Shown piece after piece: positions 37,098 through 47,998 of a stretch of DNA of 64,000 nucleotides. The notes under the pieces were generated by a model. The model did not search any database, was not told where the DNA came from, and was given only the letters and a program-made list of their open reading frames with translations. Source of the stretch: Mortierella alpina (lineage: Eukaryota > Mortierellomycota > Mortierellomycetes > Mortierellales > Mortierellaceae). The translations under genes were made by a program, and so were the position numbers. The stretch's first letter is position 1. Every line of letters begins with the position of its first letter. Location: assembly GCA_029449245.1 (NCBI GenBank), contig JANATF010000001.1, forward strand, positions 2,914,001 through 2,978,000, written 5' to 3'.

Positions 37098-40000
37098 TTA
37101 CACGGGCCTTTGAGCAACTAGAATATAGTAATCGATATAAGATTTGTTGTCCTCACACTCTCGAATCCAGCCCTGGACCATCTTGTCGAATGTCTTTTGA
37201 GCTGCTCCATTAGGTGTCTGGGTGTCATCGGGCATGAGCGCCGACTGCAGGTTCTGGAAGATCAACACCATGTTCTCGGCCATGGCTTGACCCACGCGTC
37301 CGCCCCAAGAGCCCACAGGGATGGACAGGCGTTCCAACTTGACGTTCTGGAACCCAATCTCGTCCGACTCGCAGAGCGACTTCATCTTCTCACCAGCAAA
37401 GTCAAAGTCGAGCCCACGCTCTTCTTGCAAAAGACGAGAACACCATCGCATCATCTCGCGCGTTCGAACACCTGCGCGATGGACACGCATGCAAGGCTCA
37501 AAGAGCTCGATCCACCCGCCAGGTTTCAAGACTCGACGCAGCTCCTTCAGCGCCACAGGCCAATCATCAACGGTCAGACCGAGGTAGAGGAACCGTTGGT
37601 ACACAAAATCAAAGTATTGATTGGGGAACGAGAGCCGTGTCAAAAGGTTGGACTGAGTGAACAAGCAATTGCTTGGCACCGCTTGATGAGCGCTTGGGAA
37701 CAGCTCTGGGTTGATGTCGATGCCATAGACGGTCGCATTCGGAAACTCCTTGGCCATCTCCTACACAGGGGGAAAAAAATAGGGAGCGTTTAATTATCGA
37801 GGTGCATCATAACACATGATCTTGGTCTCTCAGAGCCACATGTAAGGCATCGCACCAACAAAACAACCCATGCGGCCATGCATGCAAGACTCCCCTCGTG
37901 TCGCTCTCACCCGAGCCACCTTCTTTTCTTTCCATAAACCCCTTTCATAGCGATCTACAAATTAGAAAAGAAAAAAAACCAGTATTCGAATGTAACACCT
38001 ACCATAGTCCACTCTCCAAGACCGCAACCAGAGTCCAAGATGCGATCAATATCATAGCGGAGAGGTGCATGTGAATTACCGCCTCCAATGTACTTCCAGA
38101 GCGCATGCTGACCTTTTTGACTAACGACCCGGGCATAAAATTAAGATAAGGCATTAGTACGGCGGCGTCGGCTTGCTCATCATTGTGCAAACAAATCAGC
38201 AACAGGGGGGCCAAGGGGGGGTCATCCATTCTGGGCACAAGTAGCTACCTGTCATGGATATCTCGGCTGATGGTGGAAAGACTAGACGCGCTGAACCGTC
38301 TTCTCGCCGCCATCCAATCAAACTGTGGTGGTGGTCTCTTGCGGGCACTCCGCTTCTCCTGACTCAAGGACACTGCTCCCTTGTCCTTGCTGCCACTAGA
38401 ATCAATCGTGGATGAGGGATTGTCGGGTGCTGTCAAAGATTGTGTGCGCTGAACTAGGTCCGCCTCAGAGTCGCCAGTCTCTGTATCCGACAATGACTCC
38501 AAGTCGTCGTCCTCATCCTCTTCCAGGGCGTCGATCAAGGAGAGTCCCTGCGGATGGTTACCGAGCAGTGATCTGAGAGACGACAATGTTGAGCTCGGTC
38601 GTTGCTGTCGCATTCCTGCATAGGAGGCTAGATCATCGATGCCAGCGCCAAAAAACGATTGGATGCCGGGGGAGCGTTGCTCCGTGGGAGAGTTCAGGGG
38701 GGAGGATCCCGATGACTGGGCGCGTGCTTTCGAAGGCGCTGCGGTGATAACCGGAGAAACGAGTTTGGATCTCGACATGACCAGCTTGCCGACGTGTGGC
38801 TCTTGAGGAAGCGGCTTTTGAGGCGGTGAACTGAGATTAACAGTCTGTCCCTGGCAGCCGCTTGAAGTGCTGCTGCTACTGCTGCTGCTGCTGCTGCTGA
38901 TGCCTGCTCGGATCGCGGGCTCTGGTTGGCTCAATCCTCTTGATCGGGAGCTGGGAATGGGAGCAGAGGCATACGACGGCCTAGGACCGATGTTGCTGTT
39001 AGTGCTGTCGCCCGCCGTCCCAGTAGAGTTAGAGTTGGGGTTAATCATCACGGTAGCGCTTTTGCTCGCGTTGCTCCTGCTGCTCATCGTCTTTTGCGTC
39101 GTCGGAGATTGGTTCGGGTTAGCGCCAATCGATCGACCACCTAAACTCGATAGCGAAGGCACATTGGCATAATCGCTCATGTTCCGGCAAGTATTGTTGA
39201 CGACTTTGACGGCGATGGAACCGGGCTGTTGGTAGTATTGCGAGCTGTGAAAGTTGTACTGGTGGATCATGTGCGTCGAGGACCTAGTCGGCTTTTGCTT
39301 GAGCCAGTCTTTGGCTTCAGGTGAGGTTCCCAAGAACTGGGTGTCGGCAGAAAGCTGCTGCTGTTGCTGCAGATGAAGGATGTGGTGCTCCGACCCGCGC
39401 CGAGAGGGTATATAAGCAGGCAAGGCTGGAGTCTTGGCCAAGTGAAGGTCATCAACACTGTTCCCGCTTGCATGGCTGTACCGGTGTTGCTGAGGTATGA
39501 CGATTGGCGACGAGTGGTATTGGTGTGGGTTTGGGGTAGAGTTTTGCCGTGGGGCAGGTTGATACTGTAAAGAGGTTGGGTTTGGAGAAGCAGGAGAGCC
39601 TGGACCAACATTTTCGACCATGCGATCCTCGAATCTAGAATTCAAATAGGGTGTGTCGCTCTGGTAGCTGGCCGAGGTAGGTGTTGTGGCCGAGGACGGG
39701 ATCGAGAACGAAGGCGAGGCTGGGCTTTGTGGGTACAAGTCCGAGGTACGATTGCCAGTAGCTCCATGAAAATCGGCCTGGTCAAGGGGATGTAGCGGAT
39801 ACCTCGACGATGACTTTTGTCGCTGCATGCCCTGGCTAGCTCCAGTGCCGCTATTGCTGTAACTGTTGCCGCTGTTGCTGTAGTAGCTTTGGTTACTGAG
39901 ATACGCTTCGCTTTGGTTCCCAGCCGAACTTCGCTGGTGAAGCTGCTGCTGCTGTTGCTGTTGCTGTTGCTGTTGTTGTTGTTGTTGTTGTTGTGTAAGC

Positions 40001-40101
40001 TCTTGCTGCTGCTTTTTGTTACGGTCCAGGTTCTTCCTTCTGACCCTTCGACTCAGCAGCTCGTTCACTCTGTCGTGGTCTGCACTGGAAACGTTTCCCA
40101 T
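37098..40101 (-). CDS. Poly-Q/Ser-rich protein with C-terminal SAM-dependent methyltransferase domain
   Basis: Three exons on the minus strand: 40101-38249, 38120-38003, 37760-37098, giving 877 residues in phase. The start MGNVSSADHDR was preferred over upstream in-frame ATGs because it forms an N-myristoylation motif (G2, S6). Residues 1-610 are Gln/Ser/Pro/Asn-rich, with a poly-Q run at about residues 36-53 and a poly-Ser run. The last 260 residues are a class I methyltransferase of the fungal LaeA-like group: the lead-in DIHDSQKGQHALWKYIGGGN, motif I ILDSGCGLGEWTM, then VYGIDINPELFP, FDFVYQRFLYLGL and RRVLKPGGWIELFEP. Substrate unknown. The combination suggests a membrane-tethered methyltransferase, but tethering is inferred from the motif only. 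Confidence 0.82.
39941..39994. repeat. Coding CAG/CAA repeat (poly-glutamine)
   Basis: CTGCTGCTGTTGCTGTTG type run on the plus strand, read as about 18 glutamines on the minus strand in the methyltransferase gene. Confidence 0.9.
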
Positions 40102-40579
40102 GCTGAGCAACAAGCGATAAGGGGAGAAAGCGGAGAGCGAAAAAAAAAGGCGCTGCGAGTTGCACAAACGTGGAGATGCGATGAGCGAGATGCAAAAGAA
40201 ATGGCGAAAAGAAATGAGACTGGAGGATGAAGCGATGCAATGTGTAGTGTGTGCTGCTTGGGTAGCTAGATGGATGGATGCTGCTGTCGGATGAGGGAGG
40301 GCATGAGAAAGGAGGGCGGAAAGGAGCGATGGAGACGGATGGACGGAAGTGAGAAAACGTGCTCAAGGGACGGAGAAATAAAAGAAGAAAAGAGAGAAGG
40401 TGCGTCGTTTGATGCCTCTCACAAACGAAACCTTGTTTGTCTTTCATTCATTAGGGTGTCCCTCTCGTTTGCTCTTGAGATGTGGGGCAGGAAGGACAGC
40501 AGCAGATGGCAGGCATCGAAGCACTGGGCTAGCAACAACAATCAACATCCGCGCCGCATGCCATCATTCGAATTAACAG

Positions 40580-40649
40580 GAGCAGCAGCAGCAACAACAA
40601 CAACAACAACTGCAACAACAACTGCAACAACTGCAACAACAACAACAAA
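40580..40649. repeat. AGC/AAC trinucleotide microsatellite
   Basis: AGCAGCAGCAGC followed by CAACAACAACAAC with interspersed TGC, about 70 bases, non-coding. Confidence 0.9.
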
Positions 40650-42960
40650 AAGCCATGGTCGAGAACTTCCTGAGGCTCAACGAACGAACGGGGGTGGGGT
40701 GAGGAGGAGGAAGGTCTCTCTACTCTGGACTACTGTGAATGACTCTCTCTGAGCAGGAACAAAAAAAAAAGAGATCCCAAAAAGCATGGGGGAGATCTCG
40801 AGAGCAAAGGCGATATCGCACAGAGGGCGCTTCTAGTTCAGTGACACACGATCCCCCCGCGCACCAAAAGTTGATCCGTTGTCCCACTTGTTGACCTCCA
40901 TGTGTCTGGCAGTGATCGACTCTGTTGCGCAGGAACCCTGCTGGCCATTTCCGCATGATCCAAAACAACAAAAGCACTAGCGCGTGAAGAGCTAGCTACT
41001 AGCTGATTGGCAGCAGCAGGACCGTTGAGAGATCGGGAAAAATCGCTCTGGCACCAACCAGCCCGTTCCTGGATGAATGGCGCTGGACCTTCCTAGGGGA
41101 GATAACCGTCCCGCAGACACACGCCATTTCATGCGGTCTCGGCGATCGCGCCAATCGCGCCTTTCATTTGCGCACATGGAGAACAAAGGACCCCTGCAGT
41201 CTTACATGAATAATTAGCCGGTGCCATGCCCATCTCTACAGTCCGAAGAAGCCAGTGCATGCAGTTAGGCTATGCACTTGTCATTTTGTTCGAATGGTAC
41301 AAGACGTAACATGACAGGCAAACAAGGACAAACACATATCCGCGATGCACTCACTACACACAAACGAGCCTTCTGGATCTCGATCGAGGCAGGGCGAAAA
41401 AGGGGGCGAGGAGAGAGATGAACACACTTAATAATGCATGCTTGGGTAGAGCAGAACAGGTGCTCTTGCCCTAACAGCGGCATAGACCAGTTTCTGATAC
41501 GCAAGGGTGTTTTTGTGGAGGCAACTTGAGGTTGAGAGCCCTGTGTGGAGAGAATAATAGGGCGAGCGACATATAATAAGATCAGATGCAACAGTCCTCA
41601 TCTGGACTTGTCATAAGCTGCCCGCGGAGAGATTATAAAACATCGTGCTGTTTTCTCTCTTTTCTTTTTCTTTTTTCTCTCTCACTTCAAACGTTGTATC
41701 ACGAATTACTGTCATGTGGTTGTCGTCAGGTGTAGCGCCTTCGTGCCTCTTCAAACTATACGCAGTGGACGGCGACTACAGTAGCATCGCATTCTCTTTT
41801 GTATCACTACAGGTACAGATAATAAGCCATGGAAAAGACTTGACGTACATAGTAGATCCCAGAAGTCCATGGGAACCGTGAATCATAAATGGCAGACTAG
41901 TAAATGCCTAGGCCCACTCTCAATTGCCTTTAGTATCACCATTTATCCATCTGAGGGTAAGTGCCATAGCAAATACATGGGCCGCTGCACACCTTGGGCT
42001 CCACGTGCATGGTTAAAGCGCTCATGTGGTAGAGAGCCGTCGCCGGGACCCTGTCCATTTGCTAAAGCGCAGCAAGCAACCCCAGAGGCGATACGTATCG
42101 TAGATCTATATAGATACAGCACAGCCTGCGATTATAAAGCAATGTTGGCTTCGACGCACACAAGCTCGCACTCTGAGTTGTATGTAAATTTGCCAACCCC
42201 GCCAGTTGGTCTCAAGTTCTTGGTCAATCTTCAAATGAGGAATGCGACGAAACGACGCGTGGCTCTTGACGAAGCAACCTCATGAGATGGATAGGTATAC
42301 CTCCAAACGAAACCGCGATGCCCAGGTGGAATACGCTGCAGCGACAGACACTGCATAAATGGATGGAAGGATGGATCTTCGTGCCGGGGACAGTGCCGTG
42401 CATTAAGGCGAAAAAGGAAGCGAACTTGGGGGCATGGGTGCGATCCATTTGAAGTAAACCCAACAAGGACGTAGCACAGAAAGAGCCGAGGGTTACAAAC
42501 ACAAGGGGTGAAAATAGAATTCCTCTGACGTGCAGAGGATCGTGGCATGCATCTCTATCGGTTTCAGTGGCATTAAACCGCACAGTGCAGGGGTTGACCA
42601 GGATCCCTGGGTCTATTATTACACCAGCGGACTTGGAGCTCATTGCACATCGACTTTTCACTTTGGGATTGGATATGAAATATATTAGGCGCTCACTCTG
42701 TCCACTGCGACCAGTCAACTAGTCTGGAATGGCCACTTCTTACCGGGGAATCCCAGTGGGCACTTGATAGCCCGATAACTGCAGTACTCTCATACCCTGG
42801 TATGTCAACCATAAAGAGCGGCTCTCATCGCTCACTCACTTTTTTTTTTTTTTTGGTATCATCTCCAGCATATCCTCCTCCGTTAGACACCCAGTCCACC
42901 ATTCGTTTTTGCTTACCCCCTCCTCAGCCCTCCAGCCGTTTTTTTGATTCCTCTGGCACA

Positions 42961-42970
42961 TATAAATACT
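42961..42970 (+). promoter_or_regulatory. TATA box of the polysaccharide deacetylase gene
   Basis: TATAAATACT 168 bases upstream of the ATG at 43129, preceded by CT-rich DNA and followed by a CA-rich leader. Confidence 0.5.
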
Positions 42971-43128
42971 CTTCACCTTCGCGTTCTTGTTCAGGCACAC
43001 TTCCGCTTTGTTTTTCCTTGACCTCAAGAAAGAAGAAAGACCTCGTCCCCTTCCAAACACACAACACACCCTATAATCTTTTTGCACGCATACCGCTACC
43101 CTAATATACACACATACACACATACATC

Positions 43129-44225
43129 ATGAAGTTCCCTACCATTATTTCTGCTCTCGCCCTCGCCACTGTTGCCACCGCTCTTATCGATGACCCCACC
43201 AAAGTCGACACCTGCACCCAGCCCGGTACCGTTGCATTGACCTTCGATGATGGTCCTGGCAAATTCAACGACCAGCTCTTGGCCCTTTTGGCCAGGAAGA
43301 ACGTCAAGGCTACCTTCTTCGTCCTGTAAGTCCTTCTTCCCAGTTTCGAACACTTTACGCTGCCTCAAAGTAACTTTCCGCTCCCATATCATTTCTGAAA
43401 CTGACACCACTCCACCCTTCGTCCAACGCTCTCTCATGCTATCTCACTTGCAGCGGTATGATGATCGATGAGGACCCCGCTCAGGCAGCCTCGCTCAAGA
43501 AGATGTTGGATGCCGGCCATCAGTTGGCCTCCCACACCTACTCTCACAACAACTTGGACAAAATGACTGAAGTAGAGCAGAGATCGGAGATCACCAGAAC
43601 CGCCGATACCATGTTCAAGCACGCTGGTGTCCGCCCCGCTTACATGCGTGCCCCTGAGGGTAACTGTAACGAGGCCTGCGTCAAGGTCATGAACGACATG
43701 GGTTTGGTCGTCTCTCACTGGAACCTCGATACCCACGACTGGCAGTACACGACATTGCCCGTCGATGAGGCTGTCTCAAAGTCTTTGGTCGATATCAACA
43801 GAGACCTCGTTGCCAACTCCAACCCTGCTACCGACTCGTTCATCTTGCTCGAGCACGAGATCCATCAGTTCTCGGTCGAGAACTTGGCCGAGAAGGTCAT
43901 TGATGCCGTCCTTGCCAAGGGCTACAAGTTCGTCACCATGGAGCAGTGTGTCGGCAAAACCGCTTACCTCGCTGGCTCCACTGTCCCCAGTGGTGTCCCC
44001 GGCTCTCTCCCCTCAGGCAACTCCACCTCCGGTATTGTCGCTCCCACTGGCTCAGCCTCTTCCCCTGTCGCTTCCGGCACCCCTGCGCCCTCCGGAACTG
44101 CTGGAGCTCCCGCTGGTGCCAGCGGCACCCCCAACAACAAGAACCAGAACAACGCTGCTGGCTTTGTTAAGGCTGGTGCCTGGGCCATGGGCTTGGTCGC
44201 CGCTGTCGGCTATGCCTTGATTTAA
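43129..44225 (+). CDS. Chitin/polysaccharide deacetylase (carbohydrate esterase family 4), predicted secreted and GPI-anchored
   Basis: Two exons, 43129-43325 and 43454-44225, 322 residues. Signal peptide at residues 1-18 ([18 protein letters not shown]). CE4 motifs: motif 1 ALTFDDGP (catalytic base and metal-binding Asp), motif 2 SHTYSH (metal histidines), motif 3 MRAPEG, which differs from the usual R-P-P-Y/F-G, motif 4 DTHDW and motif 5 LLEHEIHQ. The C-terminus is a Ser/Gly/Pro-rich stalk followed by [21 protein letters not shown], a typical GPI-addition tail. It should deacetylate chitin to chitosan at the cell wall, which is chitosan-rich in Mucoromycota. The enzyme class is sure, the exact substrate is not. 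Confidence 0.93.
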
Positions 44226-45006
44226 AAGGATTGCTTTTGACCTGCTACAATCTCTGAAGATCCGGCCTGCCGCTGTAGAGGCTCGTGTCAGAGGGGGAAG
44301 CAGTGCTATGCGCCCCCTTGGTCTGGCCGTATGTTTGTATTGTATAGACAGTTATAATCAATCTATCTATTCCCCGCCCTCAGCCATAAAACATGTCATA
44401 AACCGACCGAAAAAAGAAGCATGGGAACTGAGGTGCAGCACATACATTACAGCTCTGGATGAGCTTCGTAGTCCGCATGAAGGACCAATCATTCACTGTA
44501 CCACTGCTCTTTGGCGTGTTCTATTCTTGTAATTGCGCGTTACAGCACCAATATTGATACCCGATCAAACGTTGCTCAGCACCCCTGTCTTGAAAAATAC
44601 CGAGATTGCTCAACGGAGGTGGTCCCGTTAAAGAAACAGCCCATGCTTATTTCGTACCTTACGAAAGCCAACGACCTCAAGGAGCAAAAGTGCATCGTGC
44701 AAAGGCCTCAGGCACCATAAGCACGGAAACGGTTAGACCGCCGATCTGGCGCGATAAATCAAGTACATATATTATTATTAATAATAATACAATTCAGCTC
44801 ATCAACGAACGAACTCTGGCCACGCCCAATATCATTTGGCGTATCAAACGGACAGAAGTAATTTGTCTTTGCAGGTGCATCTTTCCGTCTCAAGGGTCTA
44901 GCTACCATATTCTACTGTTATGATATTTCCCACGCTCCCTGGAGGCATGACTGGGCGACGATAGGATGGACAATCTCCTCGGCTGCTGCAGCTGTGCTTC
45001 ATTCTG
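44226..45006. other. Intergenic, 781 bases
   Basis: Includes an AT-rich ATTATTATTAATAATAATAC stretch at about 44770-44790, a small hairpin-forming sequence. No gene supported. Confidence 0.35.
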
Positions 45007-45505
45007 CTAGTAATGGGTGTTGTTGTAAGTATTCATGGCGTGGGCATCTACGTTCTCCCGCACGTTGACGTCGCGTGCGTCGCCGCTTGTCCACGGCCCG
45101 CACCGGTCCTCCGCAAGCTGGCACCTCTGAAATCGTGCTTGTAGCCGGGCTTCCTCAGCTCGTTGTGCGGCCTGTCTGTGAGCCTCCATCGCCTGTTGTA
45201 ACCACGGCCTGCCATCCATTAGAGTCCTTTTGCCTGAGCAGTGCTCGCTGTTGTCGATACGCCGCAAGGCGAGCCTGGTTCTTGTCCTCGATCGCCCGTA
45301 ACCGAGCGTGCTCTTCCATCCGAAGCCTCTGCTGATGCAGTAAGTGCTGTTGCCGTTGCGCCACCTCTGCCTGCTTCTTGACCTCAGCGGCCTGTAAATA
45401 GGCTTGCTCTTGTACAGGGGACTGCGCTTGCTGTTTTAGACGTGCAGGCGAGTCCCGGTACTGGGTATCGTTGAGCTGGTGCAGTGCCGAGAGATCCTTC
45501 TGCAC
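45007..45505 (-). pseudogene. Gln/Ala/Arg-rich coiled-coil protein remnant with a frameshift
   Basis: On the minus strand two overlapping frames together encode one continuous type of sequence. The first (45505 down to about 45245) reads LKQQAQSPVQEQAY, KKQAEVAQRQQHLLHQQRL and RAIEDKNQARLAAYRQQR. The second (about 45255 down to 45007) reads WLQQAMEAHRQAAQRAEEAR and LQARFQRCQLAED. Both are amphipathic, charged coiled-coil sequence, and the switch falls at AAAAGGACTCTAATGGATGG. No intron fits so short a junction, so a one-base indel (pseudogene, or assembly error) is likely. Upstream I could not build a clean 5' exon. I do not recognise the family. Confidence 0.4.
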
Positions 45506-45928
45506 ACGCTGGCCTTCTTTCGCACAGCGAACCGTCTGGACTCGGTACTAGGCGTGGCATGGGTCCACCGCTCTCTGCGCGTCGGGGGTGATGAGGCGGA
45601 CATGGTCATGGTAGATGGCGTTGGTGTGCGAACGGTATCTCGAGCGTCACCATCCTCCAGCTCTGTCAGCTCACGATCCTGGACAGTAGAGCTGGTGACC
45701 GTGGCAGCACATGTTGCGTGGGTGTTGCGGTGGGGAACTGGGTGTGTGGAGAAGGGTAGTGGAGGTGGTCGTCGGAACGAGAAGGGTGGAGGCGTGAGAG
45801 GAGAAGACGCTATGGCAGAGGAAACAGGAGGAGAGGAAAGGGAAGATGAAAAGGAAGACGAAGGGCCATGGAGTCAAGCAACCACGGTTCATCCTCTCGA
45901 TTGAATAACGCATCGACCGTAGGCTCGC

Positions 45929-46060
45929 TGACCGCGGTCAGAGAAGGCTGCCCTCTATAAACAAAATTATACGCCGGTTAGAGAGAGTGAACCTCTATAA
46001 TTAGATTACAATTATACGGTATACCTTTATAAAATGAAAAAACCTCTGTAATTGGAAGAA
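45929..46060. mobile_element. Possible relic of a Tc1/pogo-type transposon end
   Basis: An AT-rich patch in which CCTCTATAA recurs at 45952 and 45992, with variants CCTTTATAA at 46024 and CCTCTGTAA at 46043. A perfect 12-base palindrome TGACCGCGGTCA lies at 45929-45940. Terminal inverted repeats of fungal pogo/Tigger elements often contain AACCTCTATAATTG-like sequence, which is what suggested this. No transposase is present and no matching inverted end was found. Confidence 0.25.
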
Positions 46061-46115
46061 ATTGTCTACACATTCATTATACTCTCAAATTTCAACCTCA
46101 AACAGTCAAGAAGCT

Positions 46116-46188
46116 GCTCGCTTAGCTTAGTCGGTAGAGCGTTGTGCTAATAACGCAAAGGCCGCAGGTTCGATCCCTGCAGTGAGCA
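46116..46188 (+). tRNA. tRNA-Ile (anticodon AAU)
   Basis: 73 bases form a cloverleaf: acceptor stem GCTCGCT/AGTGAGC (one G-T pair) with discriminator A, D arm TAGCTTAGTCGGTAGAGC, anticodon loop CTAATAA with AAT at positions 34-36 on stem TTGTG/CGCAA, and T arm GCAGGTTCGATCCCTGC. Intron-less. Internal A box (TAGCTTAGTCGG) and B box (GGTTCGATCCC) are intact. Confidence 0.95.
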
Positions 46189-46195
46189 TTTTTTG
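46189..46195 (+). terminator. RNA polymerase III terminator of tRNA-Ile
   Basis: A T run starts immediately after the tRNA (the gene ends ...GAGCA then TTTTTT). The rest of the 314-base gap to 46502 shows nothing else. Confidence 0.7.
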
Positions 46196-46502
46196 CTTTC
46201 ACTCCTTCCGCCATGAAGGTGTTTTCTTGTCTTTTTTGCCGCGCTCCACAACGAAGAAAGAAAACTCGCTGAGGTGGTCAAACGATCCATTTTTGCACGA
46301 TTTTGATCCAGGTTGATATTTCCTATGTGTTCTTACTTGGGGATTACGAATGAGAGTCAAGACAACTGAACCGAAGGCTCTTCTCCAGCATGGATGGGAT
46401 GACCGGCAGAAAACGCGTGGAGCAATTGAGCTGAGATGTGTTTATTTTTTCTTACAAAACTCGGACTGGGGAAGAATATCCAACTTGAAAAACAAAATAT
46501 CA

Positions 46503-47540
46503 TTACTGGCGAGGAGGAGGAGGAGGAGGTGCAAAGAAGTAGGGCGCTTGTGAGGTGGGTGTTTGCATCGGGTACGGCTGAGTGACCGCCGTTGTGGGAT
46601 ACGTCGGTGGGGATCTCGGTTGCAGATCCGGCTGTTGCTGATGCTGTTGGATAGGACTGTAAATCGTCGGGGGCGTATAAGCCGTAGCAGGATACGAGCT
46701 GTAGAGGTATTGTTGCTGTTGTTGGTATGCAAGGTTCGAATCGTCTTTCGGGACGGCATACATGGCCTGGGGTGGGTAGGCTTGATATCCATAGCCGGCC
46801 TGCATATTCGGATCTGCAGCGACCATAGGAGGGGCGTCGACCATCGTTGCATTGGAGTCGCGCCTATATTTGCGCTTACGCCTCATGCAGATGAATAGGA
46901 GAATCAGGATGATGATCAGACCAACGGCCACGGCTGAAATCCAGTAGATATTGAACGCACAGCTGCTGGTGCTGCTGCAACGGTATCCAGTGTTACAGTA
47001 GTAACTAACGGGCGTCCAAAGGCACAGAGAAGCAATTAGAGGTGTAAGAAAAAAGCCGGCCAATTGAGTCGAGACGAAGCGTCTTCAAGATGGAACGCGT
47101 CCAGTCTGCATTTGTACCCGTGCATAATTTTTTTTACGGCCCTCACTTGCCAGGGTAAGAATAGACAAGTACCACTGCCACTCAAAAAAGATGGTGGATA
47201 CCTCCCCTCTAGAATATTATACGGCAGCGTGAACGACTAAAGGGGGTGAACGACTAAAGGGGGTGAACGACTAAAGGGGGTGAACGACTAAAGGGGGTGA
47301 ACGAAAAACTGGTGTTACTTACATTCTGTAGCCGTCCGTGCTGCAGACTTCGTATCGTTTTTGAAGCTGTCGTGCTTGGAGAATATTGATATTGTTTGAA
47401 GTGAGGGCAGGCGTATTTAAGACAGGTCCAAGTCCCTGTGCGAGATACGATTTCAAATGGCCCATCTCCAATGCCGCTTCAACCATTGAAGTAATGGTCA
47501 AAAGCAGGGCAGCGATGTTGATATGATGCGAAAGTTTCAT
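46503..47540 (-). CDS. Predicted single-pass type I membrane protein with PPxY-containing tail
   Basis: Two exons on the minus strand, 47540-47323 and 47004-46503, 239 residues. Residues 1-22 are a signal peptide (MKLSHHINIAALLLTITSMVEA). A short luminal part with six cysteines in YYCNTGYRCSSTSSC and nearby follows, then a membrane segment WISAVAVGLIIILILLFICM and a basic stop-transfer RRKRKYRR. The cytosolic tail is Pro/Gln/Tyr-rich and contains SPPTYP, a PPxY motif that binds WW domains, and ends PPPPPPRQ. The layout recalls small membrane adaptors of Rsp5/NEDD4 ubiquitin ligases (Rcr1, Ssh4), but the sequence itself is not recognised. The intron contains a 17-base minisatellite. Confidence 0.7.
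47229..47304. repeat. 17-base minisatellite in an intron
   Basis: Four perfect tandem copies of GTGAACGACTAAAGGGG and a partial fifth (GTGAACGA), within the intron of the PPxY membrane protein. Confidence 0.95.
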
Positions 47541-47998
47541 TACGATTGAGAAAGAAGGATGAGAAAAAGAAGTCAGAGAGGGGACGATCGCCAGAAGACG
47601 AGGTCTCCACAGGAATATATATGATTCCCAGGTTGTCATGAGTCTGGGAAGTGTTAGGCTGTGCTCCCTCGTTGACTGGGCCAGTACATTTCTAACAAAC
47701 CAGGTCCAGCCAGCATTTGGCGAATCCGACGACTTGCTTTCAAAAAGGCCTGTCTAGATTGTAGCAGAACCAGGGGACGGTCGACCCTCTTCACTGCTGC
47801 CCGAAAACGTACAGGAGCGATGACTATGTCGTTTTTCTTTCTCACAGTCCGTCCGTATGTCATATCAATGGTTTCAAGTAACTGAAGCAAACAGTGGATG
47901 ATGTGTGCGTCTTCAGGTGAAGACGATGCTGATTCTTTTATTGTACAGATACTGACATGTTCGCGAGTGGCATTTTGTTTCCCCGTTTTATCAATGGC
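47541..47998. other. Intergenic, 458 bases
   Basis: Between two minus-strand genes. Short open frames here are not supported by composition or motifs; nothing recognised. Confidence 0.4.

Larger units (their letters stand above)
40102..43128. other. Long intergenic region, 3 kb, divergent promoters
   Basis: Between the methyltransferase gene (minus) and the deacetylase gene (plus). Holds a CAA/CAG microsatellite (40580-40649), a poly-T tract near 42840-42854 and a TATA box at 42961. I found no gene or RNA I can support between 40650 and 42800. Confidence 0.4.

Noticed and set aside
38867-39172. Plus-strand poly-leucine frame
   Set aside because: It is the antisense of the poly-Ser region of the methyltransferase gene.
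33008-44225. Possible amino-sugar cluster of NagA and chitin deacetylase
   Set aside because: The two genes are 8 kb apart with an unrelated gene between them and opposite strands; no other pathway gene is present.
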